From Haliea salexigens DSM 19537 (GTDB lineage Bacteria > Pseudomonadota > Gammaproteobacteria > Pseudomonadales > Halieaceae), in NCBI RefSeq assembly GCF_000423125.1, contig NZ_AUHJ01000005.1, forward strand, positions 186,001 to 250,000: a stretch of 64,000 nt of DNA, given 5' to 3'. The translations under genes were made by a program, and so were the position numbers. A model generated the notes under the pieces. It saw only the letters and a list, made by a program, of their open reading frames with translations, ran no database searches and had not been told where the DNA came from. Shown here in pieces: positions 1 to 9,245 of the stretch (positions are counted from its first letter, which is position 1; each line of letters starts with the position of its first letter).

Positions 1-1058
1 CCCTGGCTTTCTCGCTCGCGCCGGCCCAGGCACAGGAGCGCGAGCAGAACTGGTATCAGGTGGAATTGCTGGTTGTTGCGCATACCAACCCGGCGGCGCA
101 GCGGGCGGAACAGTGGGAGCCCCTGCCTCGGCTCGCCTATCCGGAGGCGTACCGATTCCTGCTCGATCCGCAGCGACTGCGCGCCAATCTTGAGCACACG
201 CCAGACGCCAGCCATAGCGAGGTTGATGCCAACGGAAAACAACTGCTCCACTTGCGCCGCATCCCCTCCCCCGCAGCGTTGGATGATGCCGCGCCACCGC
301 CAACAACCGCAGAAGCCTCAGGCGGTGCGCTTGACGGTGTAAGCGACGACCTGGGTGCTGTCACCGAGGTGCCCGAAGCGCCGGATAAAGCCCGGCTCCC
401 CACGCCCTTCCTGACGCTGCCGGCCCAGGCGCGCGAGTTTCGCGGTAAAGCTGCCTACATGGAGCGCAACGGCCCTTATCGTGTGCTGTTCCACGAGGTG
501 TGGTGGCAGCCGGTGGGCGGCGCCCGTAGCGCCCTGCCCATCGTACTCGACCAGTCAGGCGACCAGCAAAGCTACCCCGCGCTGCAGGGCACTGTGCGAC
601 TGCATCGCTCCCGCTTCCTGCATGTGGCTACCCAATTATGGCTGAATACCAGCGGTGACTACCTGCCGGGCACCTGGCGGATGCCCCCGCCCCCGCTCGG
701 GCCCGTATCGCAGGAGCGGGTGCCCGCCGCACTCCTGCCGGAAGCAGACGCCGGTGTGCTGAGTGCGGTGACAGGCTACGACCCCGCATGGGACGCCGCG
801 CCGGGGCTGCTGGAGGAGGCAACAGCCACTGCCGCGCCCGTCTACCCCTACCGGCACGCGGTACTACTGCAACAGCAGCGTCGCATGCGCTCAAACGAGG
901 TGCACTATATCGATCACCCGCTCATGGGAGTTGTGATCAAGCTCACCCCTCTGGACACGGAGGCGCTGCACGCAGCGGCCTACGACCGTGAGGTGCTGGA
1001 GCTTATTCAAGGCCCGCAGACGCCAGCTGCGGCAGTAGCCGACCCAGCAGGCGCCTGA
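1..1058 (+). CDS. CsiV-like exported protein, 5' end outside window
   Basis: The reading frame is open from base 3, before any plausible start, so the gene begins upstream. The first visible residues (LAFSLAPAQAQ) look like the end of a signal peptide and its cleavage site. They are followed by WYQVELLVV, the N-terminal motif typical of CsiV-type peptidoglycan-binding periplasmic proteins (WYxVExxVF). The middle of the protein is a low-complexity Pro/Ala-rich linker, and the C-terminal half carries FHEVWWQPV and RLHRSRFLHVATQLWL segments as in that family. CsiV promotes cell division through FtsZ-associated cell-wall assembly in Vibrio cholerae; a related role here is inference. The last 56 bases overlap the end of the convergent phosphorylase gene. 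As I recall, Pseudomonas has the same pair next to mfd. Confidence 0.8.
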   Translation, partial: LAFSLAPAQAQEREQNWYQVELLVVAHTNPAAQRAEQWEPLPRLAYPEAYRFLLDPQRLRANLEHTPDASHSEVDANGKQLLHLRRIPSPAALDDAAPPPTTAEASGGALDGVSDDLGAVTEVPEAPDKARLPTPFLTLPAQAREFRGKAAYMERNGPYRVLFHEVWWQPVGGARSALPIVLDQSGDQQSYPALQGTVRLHRSRFLHVATQLWLNTSGDYLPGTWRMPPPPLGPVSQERVPAALLPEADAGVLSAVTGYDPAWDAAPGLLEEATATAAPVYPYRHAVLLQQQRRMRSNEVHYIDHPLMGVVIKLTPLDTEALHAAAYDREVLELIQGPQTPAAAVADPAGA

Positions 1059-1779
1059 CCACCGCCGCCTCGCGCTGCAGGATGTCACGCATGGTGTCCT
1101 GCGTGAGGGGCAGGTCGCCCAATCCGGCAGCGGCATTCACCACCATGCAAATAGTTGCATAAGCGATACCGCATTCGCGTGCCAGGGCCGCTTCCGGCAT
1201 GCCGGTCATGCCCACCACGTCGCAACCATCCCCGGCAAAACGGCGCACTTCGGCGGCCGTCTCCAGCCTGGGCCCCTGGGTAACCGCATGTACCCCACAG
1301 GGTTCATGAGGAATGCCCGCTGCTTCCGCACTGTCGATAATCGCCAGCCGCAGGGCCTGATCGTAGGGCTGGGTGAAATCGATATGCTGCAGTGTCCCAT
1401 TGCTCCCATCGTCAAACGTGTGCTCGCGCCCCCAGGTGTAATCCACCAGCTGGTCCGGCACCACCAGGCGGCCGGGCTGCATATCCGCACTGATGCCGCC
1501 GACGGCGTTGATACCGATCAGGTGGGTAACGCCCAGAGCGCGCATCGCCTCGATGTTCGCCCGGTAGTTGATCAAGTGCGGCGGAATGGCCCGCGGACTG
1601 CCGTGGCGCTGCAGGAAAAACACGCGCTGGCCATTCAGCACGCCTTCCTGCAGGGGGCGCGACGGAGCGCCGTAACTGTTCTCCCCGGCGTGCTCGCGCA
1701 GGAGTTCCAGGCCCTCGATCTGGTGGATACCCGTTCCGCCGATAATACCGATGCAGGGCGCCGTAGCATCAGCGCTCAT
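1003..1779 (-). CDS. S-methyl-5'-thioinosine phosphorylase (MTIP/MTAP family)
   Basis: A 258-residue purine nucleoside phosphorylase family protein, full length. It shows the phosphate loop GIIGGTGIH near the N-terminus, RHGSPRAIPPHLINYRAN around residue 60, and GPRLETAAE and GMTGMPEAALARE in the base/methylthio pocket. The TGMPE form resembles the Pseudomonas enzyme that cleaves S-methyl-5'-thioinosine rather than methylthioadenosine, so the substrate is probably methylthioinosine in the methionine and purine salvage pathway. That preference is inference and would require a methylthioadenosine deaminase elsewhere in the genome. The start ATG overlaps the stop of the upstream channel gene (ATGA), so the two are probably co-transcribed. 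The 3' end overlaps the convergent CsiV-like gene. Confidence 0.88.
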   Translation of the reverse strand: MSADATAPCIGIIGGTGIHQIEGLELLREHAGENSYGAPSRPLQEGVLNGQRVFFLQRHGSPRAIPPHLINYRANIEAMRALGVTHLIGINAVGGISADMQPGRLVVPDQLVDYTWGREHTFDDGSNGTLQHIDFTQPYDQALRLAIIDSAEAAGIPHEPCGVHAVTQGPRLETAAEVRRFAGDGCDVVGMTGMPEAALARECGIAYATICMVVNAAAGLGDLPLTQDTMRDILQREAAVVRRLLGRLLPQLASAGLE

Positions 1780-2891
1780 GACTGCTCACCGTCAGTGGCG
1801 CGTGCAAGCTCTGGCGGCGCGCTGTCCAGATGCAGGGTGCGGGTCGGGAATGCCACATCGGCGCCATGATCGTGGATGATGCGCAACGCCTGCAGCAGCA
1901 CATCCTGCTTGATCGCGTGGTACTCCACCCAGACCGTGGTGCGGGTGAAGGTGTAAATGAAAAAGTCCAGCGAGGACGGCCCGAAGGACACGAAGTTAAC
2001 AATTAGCGTGCGGTTCAGGTCGATATCCGGATGATTCTCCAGCATCTGGCGCACGTCGCTGACGATATCTGCCAGCTTGCCTGAATCCTGGTAGCGCAAG
2101 CCAATGGTCTCGTAAATACGCCGATTGAACATGCGCGAAGGGTTCTCCACAGAAATCTGCGTGAACACCGCATTGGGGACATACAAAGGCCGCTGGTCAA
2201 AGGTACGTATGCGTGTGAGGCGCCAGCCGATGTCCTCCACCGTCCCTTCAATTTCCCGGTCCGGGGAGCGGATCCAGTCCCCGGGGGTAAAGGGACGGTC
2301 CAGGTAGATGCTCATGCCGCCAAAGAAATTGGCCATGAGGTCCTTGGCGGCAAAACCCACGGCTATCCCGCCGATACCGCCAAAGGCCAGCAGGCCGGAA
2401 ATGGACACCCCGACACTCTGCAGCGCCATGAGCCCGGCGAGTATCCACAAAATGACCCGCATCAACTTGGCGGTGGAGCGCACTGCCGCCTTGTCCGTGG
2501 ATGCGGTGTGGCCGCGCGCGGGGCACAGGAGCTCTTCCTCGGCACCAAAAATCAAGCGTTGCAGAAACCAGGTGAGCAAGAGGATCAACACAGTATCGTA
2601 GGCCCGCAACACCAGGGATTGCAGGTTCTCGGCGATCGGCAGCATGTTCATTATCAGCATGAACACCATCACCCAGAGCGCCACACGCAGCGGCGACTCC
2701 AGCGCGCTGATGAAAATGTCATCCCAGCGATTGCTGCTCACGCCCGCAACCCGATGCAGGCGGCGCAACAGGATGCCGAGCAACAAATGCGCAAGCAGCG
2801 CTGCCAGCAGCACCCCCGCGATTGCCACGAGCGGTGTATCGAGGTCGTAGGTCGCCAGTAGCCGGGACAGTGATTCCTCTGTCGCTTCCAC
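1776..2891 (-). CDS. MscS-family mechanosensitive channel
   Basis: 371 residues. The N-terminal third holds several hydrophobic helices. The pore helix and beta domain are recognisable in the stretch GLLAFGGIGGIAVGFAAKDLMANFFGG, which is followed by DRPFTPGDWIRSP and a G-T-V-E-D-I-G-W motif, all hallmarks of small-conductance mechanosensitive channels. It would release solutes across the inner membrane on osmotic downshock. The start is a GTG at 2891 with AGGAG about 11 bases upstream, a long spacer, so the N-terminus is less certain than the family call. It overlaps the downstream phosphorylase start by four bases. The divergent small acidic gene begins about 270 bases away. Confidence 0.9.
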   Translation of the reverse strand: MEATEESLSRLLATYDLDTPLVAIAGVLLAALLAHLLLGILLRRLHRVAGVSSNRWDDIFISALESPLRVALWVMVFMLIMNMLPIAENLQSLVLRAYDTVLILLLTWFLQRLIFGAEEELLCPARGHTASTDKAAVRSTAKLMRVILWILAGLMALQSVGVSISGLLAFGGIGGIAVGFAAKDLMANFFGGMSIYLDRPFTPGDWIRSPDREIEGTVEDIGWRLTRIRTFDQRPLYVPNAVFTQISVENPSRMFNRRIYETIGLRYQDSGKLADIVSDVRQMLENHPDIDLNRTLIVNFVSFGPSSLDFFIYTFTRTTVWVEYHAIKQDVLLQALRIIHDHGADVAFPTRTLHLDSAPPELARATDGEQS

Positions 2892-3158
2892 GTTACATCA
2901 AGCTCCTGTATTCCCGAGGGTTAGACAATTTTCTTCTTTCGGCGCGCGCTTGTCAGAGGCGGCAAGTATAACAGCGCCCCTGCCCTCCCGACACGCCCTC
3001 GGCGCGACGCGCAAGCGACTGATCTGCCGCGTAAAATTTGAGTGGGGGTAAAACGCTATGAAGACAGCAGGTTTTTAGATCACCAACTCATAATGGACAG
3101 CCAACACCGAGATGGTATGTTCAAGGTGAGTCGAATCTGAGGAAAGGGAGACCAGAGC

Positions 3159-3470
3159 ATGTTGAGCCCTGCTGTTGGCAACTGGTACAGAGACATCGAA
3201 ACCGGCGCGCTGTTCGAGGTCGTGGCCCTGGATGATGCCGCACGCACCATTGAAACCCAGTTCCTCGATGGCGAGGTCACCGAATATGATCTGGACGTCT
3301 GGCGCATGCTGCAGTTGCAGAAGGCCGCGGCCCCGGAGGACTGGCGCACGCCCTTCGAACTTGATGACGAGGACGGCCAGGATCCCGACCAGCCCTACCA
3401 CCCTGAAGAATGGAACAGCCCGGTGTCGACCATCGAACCCGATACCATGCTCGGCGTCGAGGACAGCTAG
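3159..3470 (+). CDS. Small acidic conserved protein (DUF6763-like)
   Basis: 103 residues, strongly acidic, beginning MLSPAVGNWYRDIETGALFEVVALD. It has the look of a small beta-rich fold followed by an Asp/Glu/Pro-rich tail. I believe this matches the uncharacterised DUF6763 family of marine gammaproteobacteria, but no function is known to me. A purine-rich stretch (ggaaagggagacc) precedes the ATG with suitable spacing. It lies between the divergent MscS gene and lexA, and its stop is 88 bases before the lexA start with the SOS boxes between them, so lexA has its own promoter. Confidence 0.7.
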   Translation: MLSPAVGNWYRDIETGALFEVVALDDAARTIETQFLDGEVTEYDLDVWRMLQLQKAAAPEDWRTPFELDDEDGQDPDQPYHPEEWNSPVSTIEPDTMLGVEDS

Positions 3471-3512
3471 GTAAAACACACGCCTGCCGTTGCTTGTCGT
3501 CAACGCGCATTA

Positions 3513-3547
3513 CTGTATATAATCCCAGCCACTGTACAAAAACACAG
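3513..3547 (+). promoter_or_regulatory. Tandem LexA (SOS) boxes upstream of lexA
   Basis: Two CTGT-N8-ACAG type sites sit just before the lexA start at 3559. The downstream one (3532-3547) is a perfect CTGT-N8-ACAG. The upstream one (3513-3528) is CTGT-N8-CCAG, one mismatch, with the AT-rich centre typical of LexA sites. Their starts are 19 bases apart. This is the arrangement known for autoregulated lexA in enterobacteria and pseudomonads, so self-repression is a safe inference. Confidence 0.9.
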
Positions 3548-3558
3548 ATGGACGGGTT

Positions 3559-4155
3559 ATGGACAAACTCACGCAGCGACAGCAGCAGGTGCTCGACATA
3601 ATCCGTCAGCACATCGACCAGACCGGCTATCCCCCCACCAGGGCCGATATCGCCAGAGAGCTCGGCTTCAAATCGGCCAATGCGGCAGAAGAACACCTGA
3701 AAGCGCTGGCCCGCAAGGGTGCCATTGAGATCATCGCCGGTGCGTCGCGCGGTATCAGGCTGCCGGAAAACCCGGGGCTGCCCATTATCGGGCGGGTTGC
3801 GGCAGGTAATCCGGTATTGGCTCAGGAACACATCGAGGACCATTGCGCCATACCGGCGGATTTTTTCCGCCCCGCGGCGGATTACCTGCTCAGGGTTACC
3901 GGCGACAGCATGCAGGACGCAGGTATTCTCGATGGAGATTTGCTCGCCGTGCACCGCACAGCAGAAGCCCGCAATGGCGATATTGTCGTGGCGCGTATCG
4001 ACGACGAGGTGACGGTAAAACGCTTCCGGCGCGGCAGCAGCCGCCACCTGATCGAACTACAGGCCGAAAACCCCGACTACGCGCCGATTCTGGTGGATTT
4101 GCGCACCCAGGCATTTGCGATAGAGGGGTTGAGTGTGGGGATCTTGCGGCGCTAG
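3559..4155 (+). CDS. lexA: LexA, SOS response repressor
   Basis: 198 residues, normal length. The N-terminal winged helix-turn-helix (about residues 1-68) begins [19 protein letters not shown]. The self-cleavage site Ala82-Gly83 lies in RVAAGNP. The catalytic serine is Ser117 in GDSMQDAGI and the lysine is Lys154 in TVKRF, matching E. coli Ser119 and Lys156. RecA-stimulated autocleavage relieves repression of DNA damage genes. Two SOS boxes precede the gene. Unlike Pseudomonas as I remember it, no sulA follows; the next gene is on the opposite strand 56 bases away. Confidence 0.97.
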   Translation: MDKLTQRQQQVLDIIRQHIDQTGYPPTRADIARELGFKSANAAEEHLKALARKGAIEIIAGASRGIRLPENPGLPIIGRVAAGNPVLAQEHIEDHCAIPADFFRPAADYLLRVTGDSMQDAGILDGDLLAVHRTAEARNGDIVVARIDDEVTVKRFRRGSSRHLIELQAENPDYAPILVDLRTQAFAIEGLSVGILRR

Positions 4156-4210
4156 CAGAGCCATCTCGCAGGCCACCATCGCCCGTCGCTATACCGTGCT
4201 GCGACAGTAC

Positions 4211-4453
4211 TCAGTGCACGGTGCGTGCTCTGTCCTCGCTGTCGTCAGGGTGATCCTTTGCACTGATACTGGCGGCTGCCTGCATGCCCGCCTGAATCAT
4301 GACTTTCGCCACTTCCAGGCCGTTGTCCAGGAGGTAATCGCGAGCTTCATCGGAGAACTGGATGCGCAGCAGGGGCTCGGAATCGTCCTCGGACCGCTGC
4401 AGGACGATTTCACCGTCACCGAGATCAACAATTTCCAGCAGGGCTGTAGCCAC
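4211..4453 (-). CDS. Small conserved protein of unknown function
   Basis: 80 residues if translated from the GTG at 4453, which has a good AAAGGAG ribosome site six bases upstream. The frame stays open further upstream, but no better start is seen there. The protein starts VATALLEIVDLGDGEIVLQR and contains LLRIQFSDEARDYL and VAKVMIQAGMQAA, with an acidic C-terminal tail. The position between lexA and the DUF6586/topA pair matches, as I recall, the small gene PA3009 of P. aeruginosa. Function is unknown; it is acidic and probably cytoplasmic. Confidence 0.75.
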   Translation of the reverse strand: MATALLEIVDLGDGEIVLQRSEDDSEPLLRIQFSDEARDYLLDNGLEVAKVMIQAGMQAAASISAKDHPDDSEDRARTVH

Positions 4454-4521
4454 AAGAGGCTCCTTTGTGCATGTGAGCTTGCAGTGTAACAGGGGGTGGA
4501 TGATGCCGCCAACGCGCGCAG

Positions 4522-4986
4522 TCAGCACTCGTCGAGCAGGTCGCCCATGCGCGAAAACGCCGCGTCAAGCCGGTCGGCAATGCTCTGCAGCTCAGTGCGA
4601 TCCGGCAGGCCAGAGGCGGTTGCCGCCAGGCTGCCCTCACTGCGCCGGGGCGTCTCGGCACCGGGCTCCTGCAGCAGCGGTGCCAACCAGCCATCTGCCT
4701 CCAGCTGGGCGAATTCCGTCAGTTCCGCCGGCTGCGCCTTGCCGGGGGCCGTGGGTGGCAGGGCCGCCACGCAAGCCGGGGGCTCGGCGGGCAACTGGGC
4801 CGGCTTCTGCAAGTCGAGCAGAAACCAGCCATAGGCCCTGAGGAGGTGCTGGCGCACCGCCGGTCCGAACGCCTGCGCAAGGAGGTGGGCCGGCAGGCTC
4901 TCGGCACCCTGCGCCTGCTCCCAGCTCTGCAGCAGGATGCGACCGAGGTACAGGGCGTGATTGGCTTGTCCGCGCAGACTGCTCAT
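4522..4986 (-). CDS. DUF6586 family protein
   Basis: 154 residues from the ATG at 4986, which overlaps the topA stop codon (ATGA), so it is translationally coupled to topA. The N-terminal half is helical ([19 protein letters not shown], then a stretch around [13 protein letters not shown]). A Pro/Ala-rich linker and a C-terminal helix ending LLDEC follow. It corresponds to the gene next to topA in pseudomonads (DUF6586). No catalytic motif is visible and the role is unknown. Coupling to topA suggests co-expression, not necessarily a shared function. Confidence 0.75.
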   Translation of the reverse strand: MSSLRGQANHALYLGRILLQSWEQAQGAESLPAHLLAQAFGPAVRQHLLRAYGWFLLDLQKPAQLPAEPPACVAALPPTAPGKAQPAELTEFAQLEADGWLAPLLQEPGAETPRRSEGSLAATASGLPDRTELQSIADRLDAAFSRMGDLLDEC

Positions 4987-7688
4987 GAGCGCTTGCGGGC
5001 CGCCTTGCGTTTCGGCGCCGCCTTTTTCTTGCGGGCTGCCGGTTTGGCGCTCGACGTACTCTTGCCCTCCTCGACCTGCCAGGCGCCATTGCGGTAGACC
5101 GCTCGCCACCCTGTGGGTTTGCCGTCCTGCTCGGTCATCACGTACTGCTCGGCTGCCTTGCGACTGTAACGCACCTGCGTACGGTTGCCATCGCCATCGG
5201 CGACAGGCGCCGAAAACAGGAAGCTGTATTTGGGGTCAATCTCCGAGGTGTGCGGCAGGAGCTCGTCCACAAATGGCGCTCGCGTTTCCCGGTTGCGCGG
5301 GAACTGACTGGCGGCCAGGAACAGGCCAGCCGCACCGTCGCGCAGAATATAGTGGTCCTCGACTTTCTCGCAGGCGAGCTCCGGCATGGGCACCGGGTCC
5401 ATTTTCGGCGGGGCCGCTTCCCCATTGCGCAACAGCTTGCGTGTGTTCTTGCAGTCCTCGGCCATGCAGCCGAAGTACTTGCCGAAACGCCCGGTTTTCA
5501 GCTGCATCTCGGCGCCGCACTTGTCACACACCAGTGTCGGACCGTCATAGCCCTTTATCTTGAATTTGCCCTTCTCCACTTCATAACCCGGGCAGTCAGG
5601 GTTATTACCGCACACATGCAGCTTGCGCTGTTCGTCGATCAGGTAACTGTCCATGGCGGTATTGCAGAGCTTGCAGCGGTGCTTGGTTCGCAGCAGGCGG
5701 GATTCCGCCTCATCGTCGGCGTCCTCACGAATTGCTTCATCACCCGGAGTCAGGTTAATGGTGTTCTTGCAGCGTTCCTTCGGTGGCAACGCGTAGCCCG
5801 AGCAGCCCAGGAAGACCCCGGTACTCGCGGTACGAATCTGCATCGGCCTGCCGCATTTGCTGCAGGGAATATCCGTCGGTGTCGGCTCGTTGGGTTGCAT
5901 GCCGACGGGTTCGGCTTCTTCCGCCGTTTCCAGCAGTTGCCTGAAATCGGCGTAGAAGCTGTCGAGCAGGTCGCGCCAGTCGAGTTGCCCCTGGGCAACG
6001 GTGTCCAGGCGTTCCTCCATGCTGGCAGTGAAGCCGTAGTCGAGCAGCTCGGAAAAACTGTTCTGCAGGCGCTGGGTAACGATGTCACCCATCTTTTCCG
6101 CGTAGAAGCGCTTGTTTTCCAGGCGCACGTAACCGCGGTCCTGAATAGTCGAAATAATGGAGGCGTAGGTTGATGGACGCCCGATTCCCCGCTTCTCCAG
6201 TTCGCGCACGAGGCTGGCCTCACCGTAGCGCGGTGAGGGTTTGGTGAAGTGCTGGGCGGGGTCCAACGCCAGCAGCTTGAGCGTATCGGCCTTCTGGATG
6301 TCCGGAAGAACTTCGTCTTCGCCTTTTCGCCCGCCCGCGCCCTGAACACGGGTGTAGCCGTCAAAACGAATGATGCGGCCCTTGGCCGACAACTCGTACT
6401 CACCCGCGGTGACGGTGATGGTAGTGGCGGTATATTCGGCGGGCGTCATCTGTCCTGCTACAAACTGTCGCCAGATCATCTCATAGAGACGTTCCGCATC
6501 GCGCTCCATGCCCTGTAGCCCGGATTGCAGCAGATTCACGTCCGACGGGCGAATCGCCTCGTGCGCTTCCTGTGCACCCTCCTTGCTGCTGTAGCGATTG
6601 GGCGCCTGCGGCAAATACGCCGGCGGGAATTCCGCCGCGATATAGTCGCGGCAGGCCCTCACAGCCTCATCGCTGAGGTTGGTCGAATCGGTACGCATGT
6701 AGGTGATGTAGCCCGCTTCGTAGAGGCGCTGCGCCATCATCATCGTTTTCTTGACCGAGAAACCCAGGCGCGTACTGGCCGCCTGCTGCAACGTGGAGGT
6801 GATAAACGGCGCCGGGGCTTTCGAGCGTGTGGGCTTGTCCTCACGATCGCTGACAACATACGGCAGCTGCTCCAGTGCCGTGGTTGCGGCACGTGCCGCC
6901 TCCTCACTGGCGGGACGAAACGCGGCCCCTGCATGCTTGCGGACCTGGAAGCGCACCGCATCTGCGCCATCCGGCTCCAGGTCGGCGTGGATTTCCCAGT
7001 ACTCTTCCGGCACGAAGGCGCGGATTTCGCGCTCGCGCTCGACGATCAGGCGCACAGCGACCGACTGCACGCGCCCTGCGGACAGGCCGCGTGCAACCTT
7101 GGCCCACAGCAGCGGCGACACCATGTAGCCCACCACCCGGTCGAGGAACCGCCGCGCCTGCTGCGCGTTGACCCGGTTCTGGTCCAGGTGTGCGGGATGC
7201 TCGAAGGCCTCGCCAATCGCTTTCTTGGTAATCTCGTTGAATACAACACGCTGGTAGCGCGAATCGTCGCCGCCGATCGCTTCACGCAGGTGCCAGGCAA
7301 TGGCCTCCCCTTCGCGGTCAAGGTCAGTCGCGAGGTAGATGGCATCACTGCTCGCGGCGAGCTTGCGCAGCTCCGCAACCACCTTCTCCTTGCCCGGGAG
7401 TATCTGGTAGTCCGCACGCCAGCCGTGTTCGGGGTCTATGCCCATACGGCGCACCAGTTGCTGCCGCGACTTGGCCTTGCGGTGCTGCACCTTTTCTTCC
7501 GGTGACAGCTTGCGCGTGATGGCAGCCTGGGCGGCACGCTCTTTCGCATCCACCTGCACAGCGCTGCCCGCCGTGGGCAGGTCGCGGATGTGGCCGATAC
7601 TGGATTTCACGATGAAATCCGGACCGAGATATTTGTTGATCGTTTTCGCCTTTGCGGGCGATTCGACAATAACCAGTGATTTCCCCAT
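4983..7688 (-). CDS. topA: DNA topoisomerase I
   Basis: 901 residues. The TOPRIM domain has Glu9 in VESPAKAKT and the DLDREGE motif (Asp122, Asp124, Glu126). The active-site tyrosine is Tyr330 in [19 protein letters not shown] marks the core, and three Cys4 zinc ribbons follow in the C-terminal third ([16 protein letters not shown] and CDKCGAEM regions). The tail ends in a Lys/Arg-rich stretch. It relaxes negative supercoils by single-strand passage. It is slightly longer than the E. coli enzyme (865 residues), with part of the extra length before the TOPRIM acidic motif and part in the basic tail. The DUF6586 gene overlaps its end. Confidence 0.97.
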   Translation of the reverse strand: MGKSLVIVESPAKAKTINKYLGPDFIVKSSIGHIRDLPTAGSAVQVDAKERAAQAAITRKLSPEEKVQHRKAKSRQQLVRRMGIDPEHGWRADYQILPGKEKVVAELRKLAASSDAIYLATDLDREGEAIAWHLREAIGGDDSRYQRVVFNEITKKAIGEAFEHPAHLDQNRVNAQQARRFLDRVVGYMVSPLLWAKVARGLSAGRVQSVAVRLIVEREREIRAFVPEEYWEIHADLEPDGADAVRFQVRKHAGAAFRPASEEAARAATTALEQLPYVVSDREDKPTRSKAPAPFITSTLQQAASTRLGFSVKKTMMMAQRLYEAGYITYMRTDSTNLSDEAVRACRDYIAAEFPPAYLPQAPNRYSSKEGAQEAHEAIRPSDVNLLQSGLQGMERDAERLYEMIWRQFVAGQMTPAEYTATTITVTAGEYELSAKGRIIRFDGYTRVQGAGGRKGEDEVLPDIQKADTLKLLALDPAQHFTKPSPRYGEASLVRELEKRGIGRPSTYASIISTIQDRGYVRLENKRFYAEKMGDIVTQRLQNSFSELLDYGFTASMEERLDTVAQGQLDWRDLLDSFYADFRQLLETAEEAEPVGMQPNEPTPTDIPCSKCGRPMQIRTASTGVFLGCSGYALPPKERCKNTINLTPGDEAIREDADDEAESRLLRTKHRCKLCNTAMDSYLIDEQRKLHVCGNNPDCPGYEVEKGKFKIKGYDGPTLVCDKCGAEMQLKTGRFGKYFGCMAEDCKNTRKLLRNGEAAPPKMDPVPMPELACEKVEDHYILRDGAAGLFLAASQFPRNRETRAPFVDELLPHTSEIDPKYSFLFSAPVADGDGNRTQVRYSRKAAEQYVMTEQDGKPTGWRAVYRNGAWQVEEGKSTSSAKPAARKKKAAPKRKAARKRS

Positions 7689-7791
7689 AGACTCCCGCGT
7701 TATCTCGCTTGGTTTGGGTCAGCGGGTATCGGCACCGCAGTGCCAAAGCCCGTCAAAAAAGTGGCATATATAAAGACCCTGCCCCTCCGGG

Positions 7792-8238
7792 TCAAGGAAT
7801 CTGTTGCGCCCAGTCTTTCAGAATGGCCGCCATGTGCTCTACGGTAGCCCCATCACCCGATTCTTGCCAGTACAGGCCGCAGCTGTCTTCGTGCACGCTC
7901 GCGGCGAGGATGGGGAGCCTGCAATCCTGCAGCGCAGCCGGCAGCGGTTCACGCGTTGCACCCACCGATTGCCAGCCCGAGTCTCGCAGCAACCAGGCGC
8001 AGCGACGACGGCCTTTGCCGCGCGAGGGCCGCAACCGCAGGCCGTAGTAAATCACATCGGATGACCCGGCATGCGCCTTCACCACGGCGCCCGGCAGTTC
8101 GCGAAACTCGACAAAAAGCCCGTTCAGCGCGGCGGTCTCGCGCAATTTCACCTGCAGCCGCTGACGCTTGCTGGGCAGGAAATGGGTGAGCGGCGCGAGC
8201 GCAACCAGCAGTGCAAAAGCAATGAGCAAGTAATTCAA
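7792..8238 (-). CDS. Membrane-anchored protein of unknown function
   Basis: 148 residues with one N-terminal hydrophobic helix (NYLLIAFALLVALAPL) followed by basic residues, so it is probably anchored in the inner membrane with the rest on the cytoplasmic side. The soluble part (about residues 25-148) includes IYYGLRLRP and CAWLLRDSGW. I do not recognise a characterised family. The position just upstream of topA matches, as I recall, PA3012 in P. aeruginosa. About 100 bases separate it from topA, and that gap shows no strong terminator. Confidence 0.65.
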   Translation of the reverse strand: MNYLLIAFALLVALAPLTHFLPSKRQRLQVKLRETAALNGLFVEFRELPGAVVKAHAGSSDVIYYGLRLRPSRGKGRRRCAWLLRDSGWQSVGATREPLPAALQDCRLPILAASVHEDSCGLYWQESGDGATVEHMAAILKDWAQQIP

Positions 8239-8355
8239 GGCAGGTCCTGACTCAGGTCAACGTTTGCGGCAAAGTCACGCCGGGGCGCTTGTCCGGCGCG
8301 CATTGTATGCTATAACACAACCTGATTTCTGTTGACGTTCACAGGGGGGGGCCCA

Positions 8356-8796
8356 ATGTCCAATTACAAAAAACTGATTATCGCCGTGGACCTGAGCGAG
8401 GATTCCGCCGATGTGGCCCAGCGCGCCCGCGGTGTGGCGCAGGGCAGCGGCGCCGAATTGCATCTTATCCACGTCATCGAACCCCTGAGTTTTGCCTACG
8501 GTGGCGATATCCCCATGGATTTCTCCGGCATACAGGACGAAATTCATCAGCAGGCCGCACAACAACTGGCGCGCTTCGGGGAACAGTGCGGCATTGCCGC
8601 TGATCGCCAGCACATCGTGCTGGGGCGCCCGGAAGTCGAAATTCACAGCAAGGCCGAGGAAATCGGCGCTGATCTCATTGTGGTCGGCAGCCACGGTCGC
8701 TACGGCCTCGCGCTGCTCATGGGGTCCACCGCTAATGGCGTTCTGCACGGTGCTTCCTGCGACGTACTCGCCGTCAGGGTCGGCATCGATTCCTGA
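8356..8796 (+). CDS. Universal stress protein, UspA family
   Basis: 146 residues, a single Usp domain. It begins MSNYKKLIIAVDLSEDS, the standard first strand, and ends with VVGSHGRYGLALLMGSTAN and VLAVRV. The glycine motif has eight residues between the second and third glycines, one fewer than the G-2x-G-9x-G(S/T) ATP-binding pattern and like E. coli UspA, so ATP binding is uncertain. The ATG at 8356 sits directly after a G-rich run in the upstream sequence. It is convergent with the glutaredoxin-like gene; a perfect 10-bp hairpin separates the two stops. Confidence 0.92.
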   Translation: MSNYKKLIIAVDLSEDSADVAQRARGVAQGSGAELHLIHVIEPLSFAYGGDIPMDFSGIQDEIHQQAAQQLARFGEQCGIAADRQHIVLGRPEVEIHSKAEEIGADLIVVGSHGRYGLALLMGSTANGVLHGASCDVLAVRVGIDS

Positions 8797-8802
8797 AATG
8801 GC

Positions 8803-8828
8803 ATGGCCGGGCCGCCGCGCCCGGCCAT
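8803..8828. terminator. Hairpin between convergent genes
   Basis: A perfect 10-bp stem (ATGGCCGGGC paired with GCCCGGCCAT) with a six-base loop lies between the stops of the stress protein and glutaredoxin-like genes. There is no T-run on either side, so it is a likely bidirectional terminator or mRNA 3' end stabiliser rather than a classic intrinsic terminator. Confidence 0.55.
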
Positions 8829-8829
8829 A

Positions 8830-9102
8830 CTACCCCTGCGGCGGTGCCTCTGCTTCCAGGAAATCCAGAAGTTGCTCGGGTGAAAACGGGCCATCGAGTT
8901 CGCGCCCACCATGACTGCGTAGCACTGGAATACGCAGGCCGTAACGCAAAAACAACTCATCGTCCGCGCTGATATCAACCTCGGCATAGCCGCTGATGAT
9001 CGATTCGCGCACCGCCAGCGCCAACAGGGCCGAAGCCTGCTCACACAAGTGGCACGCCGAAGTGCCGTAAAGCGTAAAGGGACTATGACAAAGCTCTGGC
9101 AC
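8830..9102 (-). CDS. Glutaredoxin-like thiol protein
   Basis: 90 residues with the short thioredoxin-fold pattern FTLYGTSACHLCEQA. The CxxC redox pair is CHLC at about residues 17-20, and a cis-proline segment RIPVLR is near residue 60. This matches the glutaredoxin 2-like (DUF836) family, whose partners are mostly unknown. The start is a GTG at 9102 with GGGAG eight bases upstream. It is divergent from the IclR regulator, with about 140 bases between the starts. Confidence 0.85.
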   Translation of the reverse strand: MPELCHSPFTLYGTSACHLCEQASALLALAVRESIISGYAEVDISADDELFLRYGLRIPVLRSHGGRELDGPFSPEQLLDFLEAEAPPQG

Positions 9103-9187
9103 CTGCGGGCTCCCTGTTGTTTAATGCGTCGCGCCTGGCTGCAACCTCACCCAAACGCAGGATTGCGGCCGCTGGCAGTCGGAGGTT

Positions 9188-9210
9188 ATGATTCTGCAGT
9201 ACAGCATAAT
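9188..9210. promoter_or_regulatory. Imperfect inverted repeat upstream of IclR gene
   Basis: ATGATTCTG, five bases, then CAGCATAAT: seven of nine positions pair. The right arm includes a CATAAT that could be a -10 element for the IclR gene starting at 9246. It is a plausible autoregulatory operator, but the match is imperfect and no IclR consensus was tested. Confidence 0.35.
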
Positions 9211-9245
9211 GAACCGCACATTTGCGAAGCCAGGGAGTACCTGAC

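Noticed and set aside
137-403. Several open frames of 70-130 codons on the opposite strand of the CsiV-like gene and of many other genes
   Set aside because: High GC content keeps antisense frames open. They lack ribosome sites, have Arg/Pro/Ser-rich composition and lie fully inside recognised genes.
3075-3503. 142-codon minus-strand frame over the small acidic gene
   Set aside because: It is the mirror of a recognised conserved gene, has no good start signal and would run through the region next to the SOS boxes.
5250-6173. 307-codon plus-strand frame inside topA
   Set aside because: Antisense shadow of topA with composition unlike a real protein; topA is complete on the other strand.
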